From contig JADJTQ010000003.1 of the NCBI GenBank assembly GCA_016711125.1, positions 744,001 to 808,000 of the forward strand: DNA of 64,000 bases, read 5' to 3'. Origin of the DNA: Saprospiraceae bacterium. GTDB taxonomy: Bacteria > Bacteroidota > Bacteroidia > Chitinophagales > Saprospiraceae. The notes under the pieces were generated by a model. The model was not told where the DNA came from, did not search any database, and saw only the letters and a program-made list of their open reading frames with translations. The position numbers were made by a program, and so were the translations under genes. This document shows positions 1-8,781 of the stretch, piece by piece (position 1 is the stretch's first letter; each line of letters opens with the position of its first letter).

Positions 1-1689
1 ATCATCAATACTTTGGTGGTTCCTCTGCTGTTGCTTTTATCTTTTTTGTTCTATTGGCAATTTCGAAATGCCCTGGATGAGCGTGTCTTGCTGCAGCTAA
101 GTTCGATTAAACAGTTGAAATCTGTACAGATTGAGGACTTTCTTCGCCAGGAATGGACTCTGTTTGGCGAATTATATGCAGCGCGTGATGATCGAAGGCG
201 TGCCGAATCTTCGATCGAATCAGATATTATGATATTTGACACGACAGATCATTTGGATGATCCCGCACTAAGCCATCTATTATCCCTAGATCAAGATGGA
301 ATCCATGATTTGAGCTTTTTTTCTCCGGATGGGAGGATAATGGTTGGCTACTATCTGAGGTTTGATTCAAGCAAAAGGGCTGTACGTATAAGTCCTGCCG
401 AGAAGATACAGCAGATCTTGCTCGAACGAACCGGGATGGGTGAAACGGGAGAAACCTATCTCGTGGGACCCGATTTCAAACTCCGGTCTCAGTCACGGTT
501 TTTTCCAGATATTAACCCTATAAAAATGCATGCTAAGACCCATGGTGTGGTGGAAGCCCTGGAAGGCTTTGAAGGCAGAGGGATTTTCCCGGATTATCGA
601 AACATTATGGTTTTTAGTGCCTATAGTGTGTTGAATGTGGGATTGGTTAGATGGGTCATATTATCGGAACTTGACAAAAGTGAGGCTCATCAACCCTTGG
701 AAAGCATGCGAAACCGGCTGATAATGATCTTGATCATCGTAGTGTCTATTACGATTTTCGGATCTTTTATATTGGCCAGGAGTCTTGTCAAGCCCTTAGT
801 AAGAATGAAGGCAAGACTAAGTGAAATGTCATTGGGAAATTTTTCGATTGAAAGCCTGACGAACTATCGAAGGGATGAGATTGGAGACATGTTTAAAGCG
901 CTCGACGAGGTCGTTGCCTCCATCCGGCAAGCTATGAGGTTTGCCAGTGCAATCGGTTCGATGCAACTTGATACAAAATATGAAATTCTCAGCGAACATG
1001 ATTCTCTTGGCCAGGCGCTGATCAATATGCAAGAGAAACTTAAAGAATTCAAGCATCAAGAGGAGCAAATCCAGTTGTCGACACAGAAGACCATTCTGCG
1101 AAGTCAGGAAAAGGATCGTGAGCGACTGTCTCGGGAAATGCATGATGGTTTGGGTCCATTGTTGACCAGTTTAAGAATGATTGTCCAGCAACTGGACATT
1201 TCGACCGAAGAGCGGGGAAAAATTAAAAGCATCCTGGATGAAACCATAGGTGAGGTCAGACGTATGACATACAATCTTATGCCTCAGGCTCTGGTCGATT
1301 TTGGGGTTGGAGAAGCATTAGCTAATCTCACCAAGTTGTCAGCGAAGATATCTGGCATATCGATCAAATATACTCATACCATGAAAAGTGATTCCCGGTT
1401 CCCCGATGAAGTGAACATCGGGCTCTACCGGATTGCCCAGGAAGTATTAAACAATGCACTTAAACACTCAGGAGCTTGTGAAATCAAAATGTCTTTAACA
1501 GAATTTGATGATCGTATTTCTTTTTATTTTGTGGATGATGGCAATGGGTTTGATATATATAAAATGTATCCGGGAGCTGGTCTAATAAATATCCGGGAAC
1601 GATGCCGTATTCTGAGAGGCAGCATAAATCTTACATCCAATCAAGATGGTACAAGTATAGAAATAGAAATCCCTTTGCAAAATGATTAA
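1..1689 (+). CDS. Sensor histidine kinase, HisKA_3/NarX-type (5' end outside window)
   Basis: Membrane-bound sensor kinase of the family that phosphorylates NarL-type regulators. The frame is open from base 1, so the N-terminus lies upstream; the first in-window start, TTG at 13, falls inside the first membrane segment and is not believed. Numbering from base 13: membrane segment about 1-15, extracytoplasmic sensor region about 20-230, second membrane segment about 235-255 and HAMP about 255-305. The HisKA_3 dimerisation domain carries REMHDGLGP with the phosphoacceptor His377. The ATPase domain shows an N box (EVLNNALKHS), a G1 box (DDGNGFD) and a G2 box (GAGLINIRER). The last codons overlap the ATG of the response regulator by 8 bases, which implies translational coupling and a cognate pair. 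The ligand cannot be told from sequence. Confidence 0.93.
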   Translation: MINTLVVPLLLLLSFLFYWQFRNALDERVLLQLSSIKQLKSVQIEDFLRQEWTLFGELYAARDDRRRAESSIESDIMIFDTTDHLDDPALSHLLSLDQDGIHDLSFFSPDGRIMVGYYLRFDSSKRAVRISPAEKIQQILLERTGMGETGETYLVGPDFKLRSQSRFFPDINPIKMHAKTHGVVEALEGFEGRGIFPDYRNIMVFSAYSVLNVGLVRWVILSELDKSEAHQPLESMRNRLIMILIIVVSITIFGSFILARSLVKPLVRMKARLSEMSLGNFSIESLTNYRRDEIGDMFKALDEVVASIRQAMRFASAIGSMQLDTKYEILSEHDSLGQALINMQEKLKEFKHQEEQIQLSTQKTILRSQEKDRERLSREMHDGLGPLLTSLRMIVQQLDISTEERGKIKSILDETIGEVRRMTYNLMPQALVDFGVGEALANLTKLSAKISGISIKYTHTMKSDSRFPDEVNIGLYRIAQEVLNNALKHSGACEIKMSLTEFDDRISFYFVDDGNGFDIYKMYPGAGLINIRERCRILRGSINLTSNQDGTSIEIEIPLQND

Positions 1690-2308
1690 CATTATAATAG
1701 CTGACGATCACCAATTATTTAGAGACGGGATGAAGGCATTGATCTCAAGTCAGCCAGATTTTCTGATCATAGGAAGTGTAGGTACGGGTCAGGAATTGAT
1801 GGATGCACTTGAAAGAGATACTTTACCAGATATTGTTTTACTCGACTTAAGTATGCCAGTAATGGATGGATTTGAAGTACTTAGACAGGTAAAGGGGAAA
1901 TTTCGCTCTGTGCGATTTATAGTCATATCGATGCATGAAGATGGTATCTATATTTCAAAATGTGTGCGAAGTGGTGCCCATGGATATCTTCTAAAAAATA
2001 CAGATAATGAAGAGCTCTTTACTGCACTGAGAAGAGTTTATTCCGGAGAGAAATACTTTAATGATGAGATCAAAGAGCTGATGATTCAGAACCTTGCGCT
2101 TGAAGGCAATGACTACCGGCCGCTAACCGATAGAGAATCTGAAGTTCTCCAGCATGTGTCGCAGGGTAAAACCACCAAAGAAATCGCAAGCATACTTTTT
2201 GTCAGTATCAGGACAGTAGAAACCCACAGGGCGAATATGATGAAAAAGCTGGATGTCCAAAATACTGCCGAATTAATTAGCAAAGCTACTCAACTGAGAC
2301 TGATATGA
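1682..2308 (+). CDS. Response regulator, NarL/FixJ family
   Basis: Cytoplasmic two-component regulator of 208 residues, normal length for NarL/FixJ. The receiver domain occupies about 1-120 with acidic pair Asp8/Asp9, phosphoacceptor Asp55 (LLDLSMP), a switch Ser near 87 (VISMHEDG) and the conserved Lys near 105 (YLLKN). The C-terminal LuxR/GerE helix-turn-helix occupies about 145-205 (LTDRESEVL, then TVETHRANMMKKL). The ATG at 1682 lies inside the end of the kinase gene, so the two are co-expressed. The next gene on the same strand encodes a small secreted KGPxAKN protein and is a plausible target, but no binding site was demonstrated. Confidence 0.94.
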   Translation: MINIIIADDHQLFRDGMKALISSQPDFLIIGSVGTGQELMDALERDTLPDIVLLDLSMPVMDGFEVLRQVKGKFRSVRFIVISMHEDGIYISKCVRSGAHGYLLKNTDNEELFTALRRVYSGEKYFNDEIKELMIQNLALEGNDYRPLTDRESEVLQHVSQGKTTKEIASILFVSIRTVETHRANMMKKLDVQNTAELISKATQLRLI

Positions 2309-2310
2309 GT

Positions 2311-2328
2311 ATCCGTATTTATACGGAT
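2311..2328. repeat. Perfect palindrome after the response regulator
   Basis: Two perfect 8-base arms (ATCCGTAT and ATACGGAT) are separated by TT, three bases after the regulator stop codon. No T-run follows, so it is a poor intrinsic terminator. It lies upstream of the KGPxAKN gene and could be an operator or an RNA hairpin. Function is inferred only from position. Confidence 0.4.
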
Positions 2329-2446
2329 GCCCATTGTCCGTAAATTCCCTAAAATTAAATTACCATTTTATCGGTAGTGCTTCTTTTTTCAATCTCCCAT
2401 TACTTTGTTCTTTGAATCTAAGTGGAAATCGATCAAACAGGGAGTG

Positions 2447-2779
2447 ATGAGAAGCATATTACTACTATTACTTGGCATATGCGTTGCCTATGGCCTGAAC
2501 GCGCAGCGACCAGGTGACCTCAAAGGACCGCAGGCGAAGAATGCGTATGCATTTAGAACTGTGAAGCAGATCCGGGTTGTGACCCGATCAGTACCGATTG
2601 AATTAAAGGGACCAGTAGCTAAGAATTATTTGCGACAAGGCGTCAGCAATACTGTAGCATGCACCAACACTACTAAAAGTCCACGTATGTGGATGAAGGG
2701 CCCCGGTGCCAAGAACTATCAACCCAGGATACAGAAATCCAATACGAATGTATTCCGGAAGCGGACTGCCGAAGAATAG
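2447..2779 (+). CDS. Small secreted protein with three KGPxAKN repeats
   Basis: Predicted secreted protein of about 110 residues; I do not recognise the family. The chosen ATG is preceded by a GGGAG ribosome-binding site and opens a signal peptide (MRSILLLLLG...LNAQ) with an AQ-type end. A TTG at 2405 would add 14 residues and is less likely. The mature part is basic and carries KGPQAKN, KGPVAKN and KGPGAKN, starting at residues 26, 54 and 84 and spaced 28 and 30 residues apart. The three copies use different synonymous codons (for example GCG, GCT and GCC for the Ala), so the motif appears conserved at protein level. There is one cysteine and no membrane segment after the signal. It follows a two-component system by about 140 bases. 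It could be a structural, binding or precursor peptide; no function is assigned. Confidence 0.6.
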   Translation: MRSILLLLLGICVAYGLNAQRPGDLKGPQAKNAYAFRTVKQIRVVTRSVPIELKGPVAKNYLRQGVSNTVACTNTTKSPRMWMKGPGAKNYQPRIQKSNTNVFRKRTAEE

Positions 2780-2810
2780 GGTTCTTCGATTTTACTGATC
2801 GCCGGTGGTC

Positions 2811-2993
2811 TCACTCGCTCGTTATGGCTTCTGATCGAGGCCCAACTATGGCTTTGATTGTTTCAAAATTAACAGTCAATAAGGCAACGATCCAGGCAAC
2901 CAGGCAAGTCAAGACAAACACCCACCATTGAGGACCAATAGGGTAGGCAAAATTTGCTAAACCTGGACTATCCCTTCTATATGCTTTTTTGGA
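2811..2993 (-). pseudogene. Remnant of FtsX/MacB-type ABC permease C-terminus
   Basis: An open minus-strand frame of about 60 codons without a start codon ends at 2811-2813. It encodes NFAYPIGPQWWVF, a hydrophobic segment (VALLTVNF) and FETIKA close to the end. This is the shape of the last membrane helix and tail of MacB/FtsX-like permeases of Bacteroidota, which usually end with LTVxxQxIKAA..NPVKSLRSE; here the final residues have drifted. Nothing upstream continues the gene, so it appears to be a decayed 3' fragment. The identification rests on a short segment. Confidence 0.42.
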
Positions 2994-3153
2994 TCAGGAT
3001 CTTGACCAGTTATATCAATCAGAAAAGAGACTTTTCCACCGGACACGTAAGTCGGTAGATACAGTCTTTATTTACAAAAACTGGTTTTAACTCAATTATT
3101 ACTTGATCCAATGAAGTTCGAGCTAATCCTCCCTTCGGTCGGCTTGGCTCAAA

Positions 3154-3285
3154 CGTGTCGGGGACAAGCCCCTTATTCGTGATCGTCACCTTCGGTCAGA
3201 CAACCACGAACAAGGGATATGATGAAGTTCGGAAAATCTTCGGCGCTTCGCGCCGGATTTCCGAACTTCACATATCCCCGACACG
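3154..3285. repeat. Structured element with nested inverted repeats (three-stem cloverleaf)
   Basis: Outer arms of 11 bases pair perfectly (3154-3164 CGTGTCGGGGA with 3275-3285). Inside are two further stems: 3170-3181 with 3205-3216 (12 bases, one mismatch) and 3223-3235 with 3258-3270 (13 bases perfect), the latter continuing inward as CGGCG-CTTCG-CGCCG. Together they fold as a closed three-way junction. It sits in a roughly 560-base region without genes between the permease remnant and the phosphotriesterase-like gene. No transposase is adjacent. It resembles a REP/MITE-like or structured RNA element; the identity is unknown. Confidence 0.65.
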
Positions 3286-3555
3286 ATCATAATACTACTA
3301 GCCAGACCAATGGTAAGGCCTATGATGTTAAATGCCGAAAATGATTTTTAACGAATTAGGTGCGCAGGCCAATCTTTAAAGTAGTTTTGCATCCTATCGA
3401 TTTCATCCTTAGAATAGCTCTCTTTAAATCAAGCACAATTGGAGTAAATCATCGGATTCTCATTATCAGATGTACTTTTAAACAGAAGGTTACAGCCAAT
3501 TTCCTTTTTCGATCATTTTCTATGAGAAATCACAAGTTTCTCTAAATTGCGATTT

Positions 3556-4575
3556 ATGAAACGAAGAGCATTTCTTGAAGTTTTGACGAAGTCTGTGAGT
3601 GCCGGTATGACGGTCGGCTGGTCTAGATTGGAGGGGTCTGCCGGCATTATGACAGTGACAGGACCCATCGAACATGGAAAGATGGGATTCACCCTAATTC
3701 ATGAACATATTATGGTTGATTTTGTCGGTGCCGGGGAAGTCGGGCCACACCGTTATGATGCTAGGCAGGTCATTGATCGAGCACTGCCTTTTTTGAGTCA
3801 ACTAAAAAATGAAGGTTGCAAAACACTGGTTGACTGTACGCCGGCATTTCTTGGCAGAGATGTGGCTCTACTGAAACAGCTATCTGAAGCATCAGGGTTG
3901 TATATCATTTCCAATACGGGATTTTATGGTGCGGTTGAGGGCAAGTATCTTCCTGGTTTTGCATTCACCGAAAGTGCTGATCAACTGGCGAAACATTGGA
4001 TCAACGAATGGAAAAATGGAATCGATGATACCGATATCTTACCTGGTCTCATCAAGATAGGGGTCAATCGAGGTCCTCTCAATACTATGGATAGAAAACT
4101 CATCGAAGCTGCTGCTCTAACACATTTGGAGACTGGATTGTCCATCTCATCTCACACTGGTAACGGCCTTGCCGCTCTTGAACAAATAATCATTCTGGAA
4201 GAACATAAAGTAAATCCCAGGGCTTTCCGGTGGGTGCACGCGCAAAACGAAAAGGATAAGGAGGTTCATTTGGAAGCAGCACGTAAAGGTGCTTGGATTG
4301 AATTTGATGGAATCAGCGAAAATTCGATGGAAGAACACATTCAGTTTCTTCTTAATATGAAAGAGCACGGACTACTTGATCAGTGTCTGGTTTCACAAGA
4401 TTCAGGCTGGTATCACGTCGGTGAAGAGAATGGAGGCAATTTCCGTCCTTATACTTATATCTTTGAAGTTTTTATTCCAGAATTAAAGAAAGGTGGATTT
4501 TCTAAGAAAGAAGTTAGGAAACTAATGATTGAAAATCCTCGTCGAAGTCTGGAAATCATGATCAGGGCTAACTAG
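3556..4575 (+). CDS. Phosphotriesterase-family metal hydrolase (lactonase-like)
   Basis: Amidohydrolase-superfamily enzyme of the phosphotriesterase (PTE)/lactonase type, 339 residues. The ATG at 3556 is preferred over TTG at 3547. The N-terminus (MKRRAFLEV) has a twin-arginine-like pattern, suggesting export, although the hydrophobic stretch is weak. Visible metal-site features are HEH (His49 and His51), the lysine that is usually carboxylated (LIKIG), His in SISSHTGNG, His in RWVHAQN and Asp in SQDSGW, so the binuclear centre looks complete. Substrates in this family are mainly lactones, with promiscuous phosphotriester cleavage; the substrate here cannot be told. The gene stands alone and is convergent with the GNAT gene downstream. 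Confidence 0.85.
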   Translation: MKRRAFLEVLTKSVSAGMTVGWSRLEGSAGIMTVTGPIEHGKMGFTLIHEHIMVDFVGAGEVGPHRYDARQVIDRALPFLSQLKNEGCKTLVDCTPAFLGRDVALLKQLSEASGLYIISNTGFYGAVEGKYLPGFAFTESADQLAKHWINEWKNGIDDTDILPGLIKIGVNRGPLNTMDRKLIEAAALTHLETGLSISSHTGNGLAALEQIIILEEHKVNPRAFRWVHAQNEKDKEVHLEAARKGAWIEFDGISENSMEEHIQFLLNMKEHGLLDQCLVSQDSGWYHVGEENGGNFRPYTYIFEVFIPELKKGGFSKKEVRKLMIENPRRSLEIMIRAN

Positions 4576-4603
4576 GTAAGTAAATACTTGGGAATATAGA
4601 ATT

Positions 4604-5023
4604 TCAGGAGGGTTTACGCACAATTTCCATGGTCTTTTGAGGATGTAATAGATTTGTAAACCCAAATTGTTGATATAGTCCGTGAGCATCGCTGGTGTTG
4701 AGCCCAATTCTGCGTAGTTTATCAAATCCCGGGTAGGTTACAATCTCATACATTAGTCTTTTGCCGAGTCCCTGACGCCGATGATCGGACAGAATGAAGA
4801 CATCCATTATCCAGCCAAAGGTTGCATAGTCAGTGACTACTCTGGCAAATCCTACTTGATCGTCTGGGCCATTATAAACTCCAAAACATAGTGAATTTTC
4901 AACAGATTTTTGTACTGTCTGTAGCGAACAACCTTGGGCCCAATACGAATGATTGGATAGGTAGTCCCAGATTTTTAGAATATCTAGCTTTGATTTATCG
5001 GTTGTGATATTATAGTTATTCAA
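4604..5023 (-). CDS. GNAT family N-acetyltransferase
   Basis: Single-domain cytoplasmic acetyltransferase of 139 residues. The acetyl-CoA binding motif A is visible as RRQGLGKRLM at about residues 82-91, preceded by the β-strand WIMDVFILSDH and followed by the Tyr-containing YQQFGF typical of motif B. It transfers an acetyl group from acetyl-CoA to an amine that cannot be predicted. It lies at the downstream end of a minus-strand cluster with the AlkD-like and DinB genes, about 70 bases below the AlkD-like stop, and is convergent with the phosphotriesterase-like gene. Confidence 0.87.
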   Translation of the reverse strand: MNNYNITTDKSKLDILKIWDYLSNHSYWAQGCSLQTVQKSVENSLCFGVYNGPDDQVGFARVVTDYATFGWIMDVFILSDHRRQGLGKRLMYEIVTYPGFDKLRRIGLNTSDAHGLYQQFGFTNLLHPQKTMEIVRKPS

Positions 5024-5094
5024 GTTTGATATTGATTTAAAATAGCTAGTATCGGAACTCCGACATTATCATTACTACGTAGGTCTTTGAGGTG

Positions 5095-6198
5095 TCATTC
5101 GAACAAATGGAAGTCTTTTCCCACCATTTCACTTCCATTCACAATAATAGTTAGGTGATGCTGACCAGAATAATAGCTCCTGGTGGTGATCAGACGAAAT
5201 GAATGGTGTTTGACGATTCTTGTTGTGGAGGTGGCACTATATTCTTTTTCGGATATTTTAAAGACTTTACGCGAATGGCTGCCATTAGACCTGATGAAGT
5301 CTAAGCCATATTCTAATCGGATCAGGGTCGATTGCAGTTCATCATTGATTAAATTAAATTCGAATTGAAGAGCATCACCTATCTTGACTTGCGATGTTCT
5401 GATTACCAAATTTGTAATCTTGATATCTTTGTTTTGCATGAAATTAAAAAGAGGTAATATCTCAGAATGACCACTCTTTAAAAGTGTTCGGCTACCATGT
5501 TTTAATATCCAGTCGGTGTCTGATGAATGTCCCTTCCATCTACGAACCAGATCAATCACCAGGGCGGGATGGTCTTTTGAAATATCATTGATATTATTTG
5601 CAACGCTCTTCCTGACAAATTCAGAAGGATCATCTTTCAATTGATCCAGGATCGGCAAGATCGGAGCTGGATTTATTTTGAAGAAATCAAGAGCTATAGC
5701 CCAGGGTAATCTGGAACGACATCCTTCGGATGCTAACCTCCTGACATGAGGGTGCTGATGGAAAGTCCATTTCAACATTTGTTGCATCATCATCTTAGGA
5801 TACTTAATGATAAATGGCCTCACTGCAAACTCACAGCTGGTAAATTGGGTGATTTCCTCCATGGCCTGACATGCAAGATCAGGATGACTCAGGCAGGTTT
5901 GTTCAATGTAATCAGGTATGAACATGTAAGCAAATGAGAGCTCGGTAGATTTCTGCTTTAGAACCCGTGTAAGTTTAAGAATTAGTGAAATGGAAGCCTC
6001 AGGTTCAGGAGGGAAAAATCTTTGCAAGGAATTGGCTATGTGACGCATCCGGTCTTTCAGTTCCCTTTGTTCCCAGGTATCATCGAGGACCAGGTTTATA
6101 AATTCAGATGTTTGAAAATCGGGTTTTATTTTCACCAAAGAGTAAGCCAATTTTTGTAAAAACTTTTTGTTATAGATTAATTTCAGCGCTTCTGCCAT
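5095..6198 (-). CDS. DNA alkylation repair protein, AlkC/AlkD-like HEAT-repeat family
   Basis: About 367 residues built largely of HEAT-like helical pairs, as in alkylpurine DNA glycosylases of the AlkC/AlkD superfamily, which excise cationic alkylated bases. Visible family features are the MMMQQMLKW...HPHVRRLASEGCRSRLPW segment, DDPSEFVRKSVANNI and DWILKHGSRTLLK. The final roughly 110 residues look like a β-rich C-terminal domain. The frame is open to 6291, but the extra codons overlap the upstream DinB gene. ATG at 6198 starts a normal N-terminus (MAEALKLIY) and is chosen. The gene follows the DinB-type gene by 37 bases, probably in one transcript. Confidence 0.8.
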   Translation of the reverse strand: MAEALKLIYNKKFLQKLAYSLVKIKPDFQTSEFINLVLDDTWEQRELKDRMRHIANSLQRFFPPEPEASISLILKLTRVLKQKSTELSFAYMFIPDYIEQTCLSHPDLACQAMEEITQFTSCEFAVRPFIIKYPKMMMQQMLKWTFHQHPHVRRLASEGCRSRLPWAIALDFFKINPAPILPILDQLKDDPSEFVRKSVANNINDISKDHPALVIDLVRRWKGHSSDTDWILKHGSRTLLKSGHSEILPLFNFMQNKDIKITNLVIRTSQVKIGDALQFEFNLINDELQSTLIRLEYGLDFIRSNGSHSRKVFKISEKEYSATSTTRIVKHHSFRLITTRSYYSGQHHLTIIVNGSEMVGKDFHLFE

Positions 6199-6235
6199 AG
6201 TTAGCTCAGATGAGTGAAAGTTGCTGTTTCCTTCT

Positions 6236-6682
6236 TTACTCTCCAAAAATTTGATGTAGGTGATGCTGCAGATGATCGATATACATTTCAATTAGTTGTT
6301 CGATGGAGGTATTTTCCAGCTCTTTTTGACCGATGTCGGTAGTAAAATGATATCTATCGGAAGGGATGAGTTGGCTCGTTCTTATCAATTGATGATTCAT
6401 TAATTTCCATAATTCAATCAGGTCATTGCTTGGCATGTGATGGTAGCCTTGAGAGGCAACCCAACGGTCCTGGTCATAAACGATTTTTTCACCCTGATGA
6501 TATTGGGTCACAATGAGACGACGAAGATTATTGTGAGCGCTGTCGACCAGATGTCCCAATATTTCCTTTTTTGACCATTTTGAGGGTTCCCGTCTATCAG
6601 ACCAAAAAGATTCTGGTATCAATTGAAGGCGAATATAATTTTGCTCAATAATCGTCTTGAGATGTTCAATTGTCGTTAACAT
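6236..6682 (-). CDS. DinB/YfiT-like four-helix protein
   Basis: 148-residue DinB_2-type protein. The family has a four-helix bundle with a three-histidine metal site. Candidate ligands here are the His in LGHLVDS (about 45) and those in DHLQHHLHQI (about 135-139). Members include thiol transferases and stress-induced proteins of unknown reaction. It is the first gene of the minus-strand series DinB, AlkD-like, GNAT. A second, distinct DinB-like gene lies at 12231-12719. Confidence 0.85.
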   Translation of the reverse strand: MLTTIEHLKTIIEQNYIRLQLIPESFWSDRREPSKWSKKEILGHLVDSAHNNLRRLIVTQYHQGEKIVYDQDRWVASQGYHHMPSNDLIELWKLMNHQLIRTSQLIPSDRYHFTTDIGQKELENTSIEQLIEMYIDHLQHHLHQIFGE

Positions 6683-6841
6683 TTTTGACTTTCTGATTGG
6701 TTATTAAGGCTATAAATGTAGTAGCTATCACAAGTGATTTTATGAATGCAACTAATAAATGGTTTACCCCAACTAAAATGAATTATTTCAGATGTAGCTA
6801 TTATCCAGAAGACATCCATTAGAATATTTTTTATAAACAGC

Positions 6842-8470
6842 TTACTTGAGCACGTCTTCAATGATCATTCCAGTACTGCCCGAAGGCCTCGCGATCTTTA
6901 ATAAAGCGGATATTGTAGGAGCGATATCCTGGACGCCTGCTCTTTTATAATTATTACTGGCGTTTATCAACCCTCCAAAAAATATAATTGGAACATGGGT
7001 GTCATGTGCATAGGTTGATCCGTGAGTCGTTCCTCCTGCTAAATAAGCCTCGTTAATCCAACCTGGGTGCAATTGGATGTATAGATCACCACTTCGGGTA
7101 GGCATAATCCCTTTGCGAACGAGATCACAGATCAAAGGATCATCGATGCAATTTGAAAAGTCGTTGAGAGCAATTACACTACGTACGCCAGGAAATAGCA
7201 ATGCATAGGTTGAAACAATTTTTGTAATTTCCTTCAGATCGATGCTATCATTTTTAATTAAATAGATTTGCTGGTTGCTAAAACTTTCAATAGGATCGCT
7301 ACCCGTGAGTTCGTTGAGTTTGTGTCTGATATAAGCCTCAAACCCATTCATCCGAAAATAATCACCGGGGGGCGATACTAGTCCCGGAACATCTTCGGCG
7401 GCATGGTCAGCGGTTAGAAAAATTAGAATATTTTTTAAACCAATACCTTGATCAAGGTAATCGAAAAATTCACCAAGTTCGCGGTCAAGACGCAAATACA
7501 TATCCTGAACTTCAACGGAGAAGTTACCAAACTGATGTCCTGCATAGTCGGTTGAAGAGAAACTCATGGCCAATAGATCGACGATATCATCTTTTCCCAT
7601 GTTCTCACTTTCAAGGGTAGCCTTGGCAAAATCAAAAAGCAACGTATTGCCGAAAGGCGTAGCAGGAAGAAGATTGTATGGAGAATTCTTAATTCCAAAT
7701 CGCTGTAGCTGACTAATTTTTGACAAATCATAGGGGAAAACAGCCTTTTCGGTATTAGGAAATGCTCGTTCAAATGGTTTATCATCAGGTAGACTTTCGT
7801 CATATCGGTCCAGTGGTAAGAGTGTTTGCCAAGTCTGAGACATATACTGATCTACCAGTTTTCGATCATTAAAAGCCTTGACCCACTCCGGTAAATCTTT
7901 CATGTAGTAGTCACTCGTGATAAAACGACCATTTGACTTATCGTACCAGTATGCAGCGTCCGGTTTACGCCCCGCCGGCAAAATGGCACCCCGGTCTTTG
8001 ATGGAGATACCAATGGTTTTTGACCGTTTGTTGGTTGCCAATTCAATTTGATCAGCCAGGGTCGTTGATAGCAGCCGGTGAGGCGACATTTTACCATCAT
8101 AACTGTCCGAACCCACCGTATTTGCGGATTCGTCGCCAACGCAATTGACGAGACTTTTGCTCTTCCGGTCATACCATTCATTACCAATGATCCCGTGTAC
8201 ATTGGGGTTGGTGCCCGTGTACACACTAGCGTGCCCGGGTCCAGTATAAGTGGGTGCATATTGGTAGTGTCCGTCGTGAAGGATGAATCCCTCTTCAAGG
8301 AGCCGTTTAAAACCTTTGTCACCATAATCATTCCAGTAACGATAAAGATAGTCGTAGCGCATTTGATCAACGATGATACCGATCACGAGCTTAGGTTGTT
8401 CCTGTGCTTTAGCATGTTTAAAAAGTACCGAAGAAAATAGAACAGTGAGTACATAGCCATAAAATCTCAT
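6842..8470 (-). CDS. pafA: Alkaline phosphatase, PafA-type (type I phosphodiesterase superfamily)
   Basis: Exported metal-dependent phosphatase of 542 residues. The frame opens at 8512, but ATG at 8470 starts a good signal peptide ending KHAKAQ and is chosen. The alkaline phosphatase superfamily fold is shown by metal ligand Asp35 (IIVDQMRYD), nucleophile Thr76 (APTYTGPGHAS), TDYAGHQFG, LTADHAAEDV and the His in AHDTHVP. The SIKDRGAILPAG segment supplies the Lys-x-Arg pair that marks PafA monoesterases, and NEWYD supplies the Asn. The role is release of phosphate from organic monoesters outside the cytoplasm. It is a single gene with no Pho box recognised. Confidence 0.88.
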   Translation of the reverse strand: MRFYGYVLTVLFSSVLFKHAKAQEQPKLVIGIIVDQMRYDYLYRYWNDYGDKGFKRLLEEGFILHDGHYQYAPTYTGPGHASVYTGTNPNVHGIIGNEWYDRKSKSLVNCVGDESANTVGSDSYDGKMSPHRLLSTTLADQIELATNKRSKTIGISIKDRGAILPAGRKPDAAYWYDKSNGRFITSDYYMKDLPEWVKAFNDRKLVDQYMSQTWQTLLPLDRYDESLPDDKPFERAFPNTEKAVFPYDLSKISQLQRFGIKNSPYNLLPATPFGNTLLFDFAKATLESENMGKDDIVDLLAMSFSSTDYAGHQFGNFSVEVQDMYLRLDRELGEFFDYLDQGIGLKNILIFLTADHAAEDVPGLVSPPGDYFRMNGFEAYIRHKLNELTGSDPIESFSNQQIYLIKNDSIDLKEITKIVSTYALLFPGVRSVIALNDFSNCIDDPLICDLVRKGIMPTRSGDLYIQLHPGWINEAYLAGGTTHGSTYAHDTHVPIIFFGGLINASNNYKRAGVQDIAPTISALLKIARPSGSTGMIIEDVLK

Positions 8471-8781
8471 ATCTACAAAACGTGTTAGGTGAGAAATAGT
8501 TAATTGAAACATATCATCGAGTATGATCCCCTCAGCTAAACAATGTACAAATGTTTTTTCTTATGTCCAGATCGCGTTCATTTAGGTGATTTTCTCACCG
8601 TAATTGTTGAAACACAAACTGATCAAATTTGAGAATGTACTTTGCATTTCCCGGGCAAGGGAACCAGGATTTTTAAATAGTAAAATGATGGCTGTCAGAT
8701 TGTGGCATAAATAATATCATAGAACTGCTGTACGAAGCAATGCCACCTATCTGGGTCTGGTTTATAGATTTAAGGCCAAGT

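Noticed and set aside
2447..2779. RiPP precursor peptide
   Set aside because: No modifying enzyme, protease or exporter is adjacent, and the protein has a standard Sec signal rather than a leader peptide.
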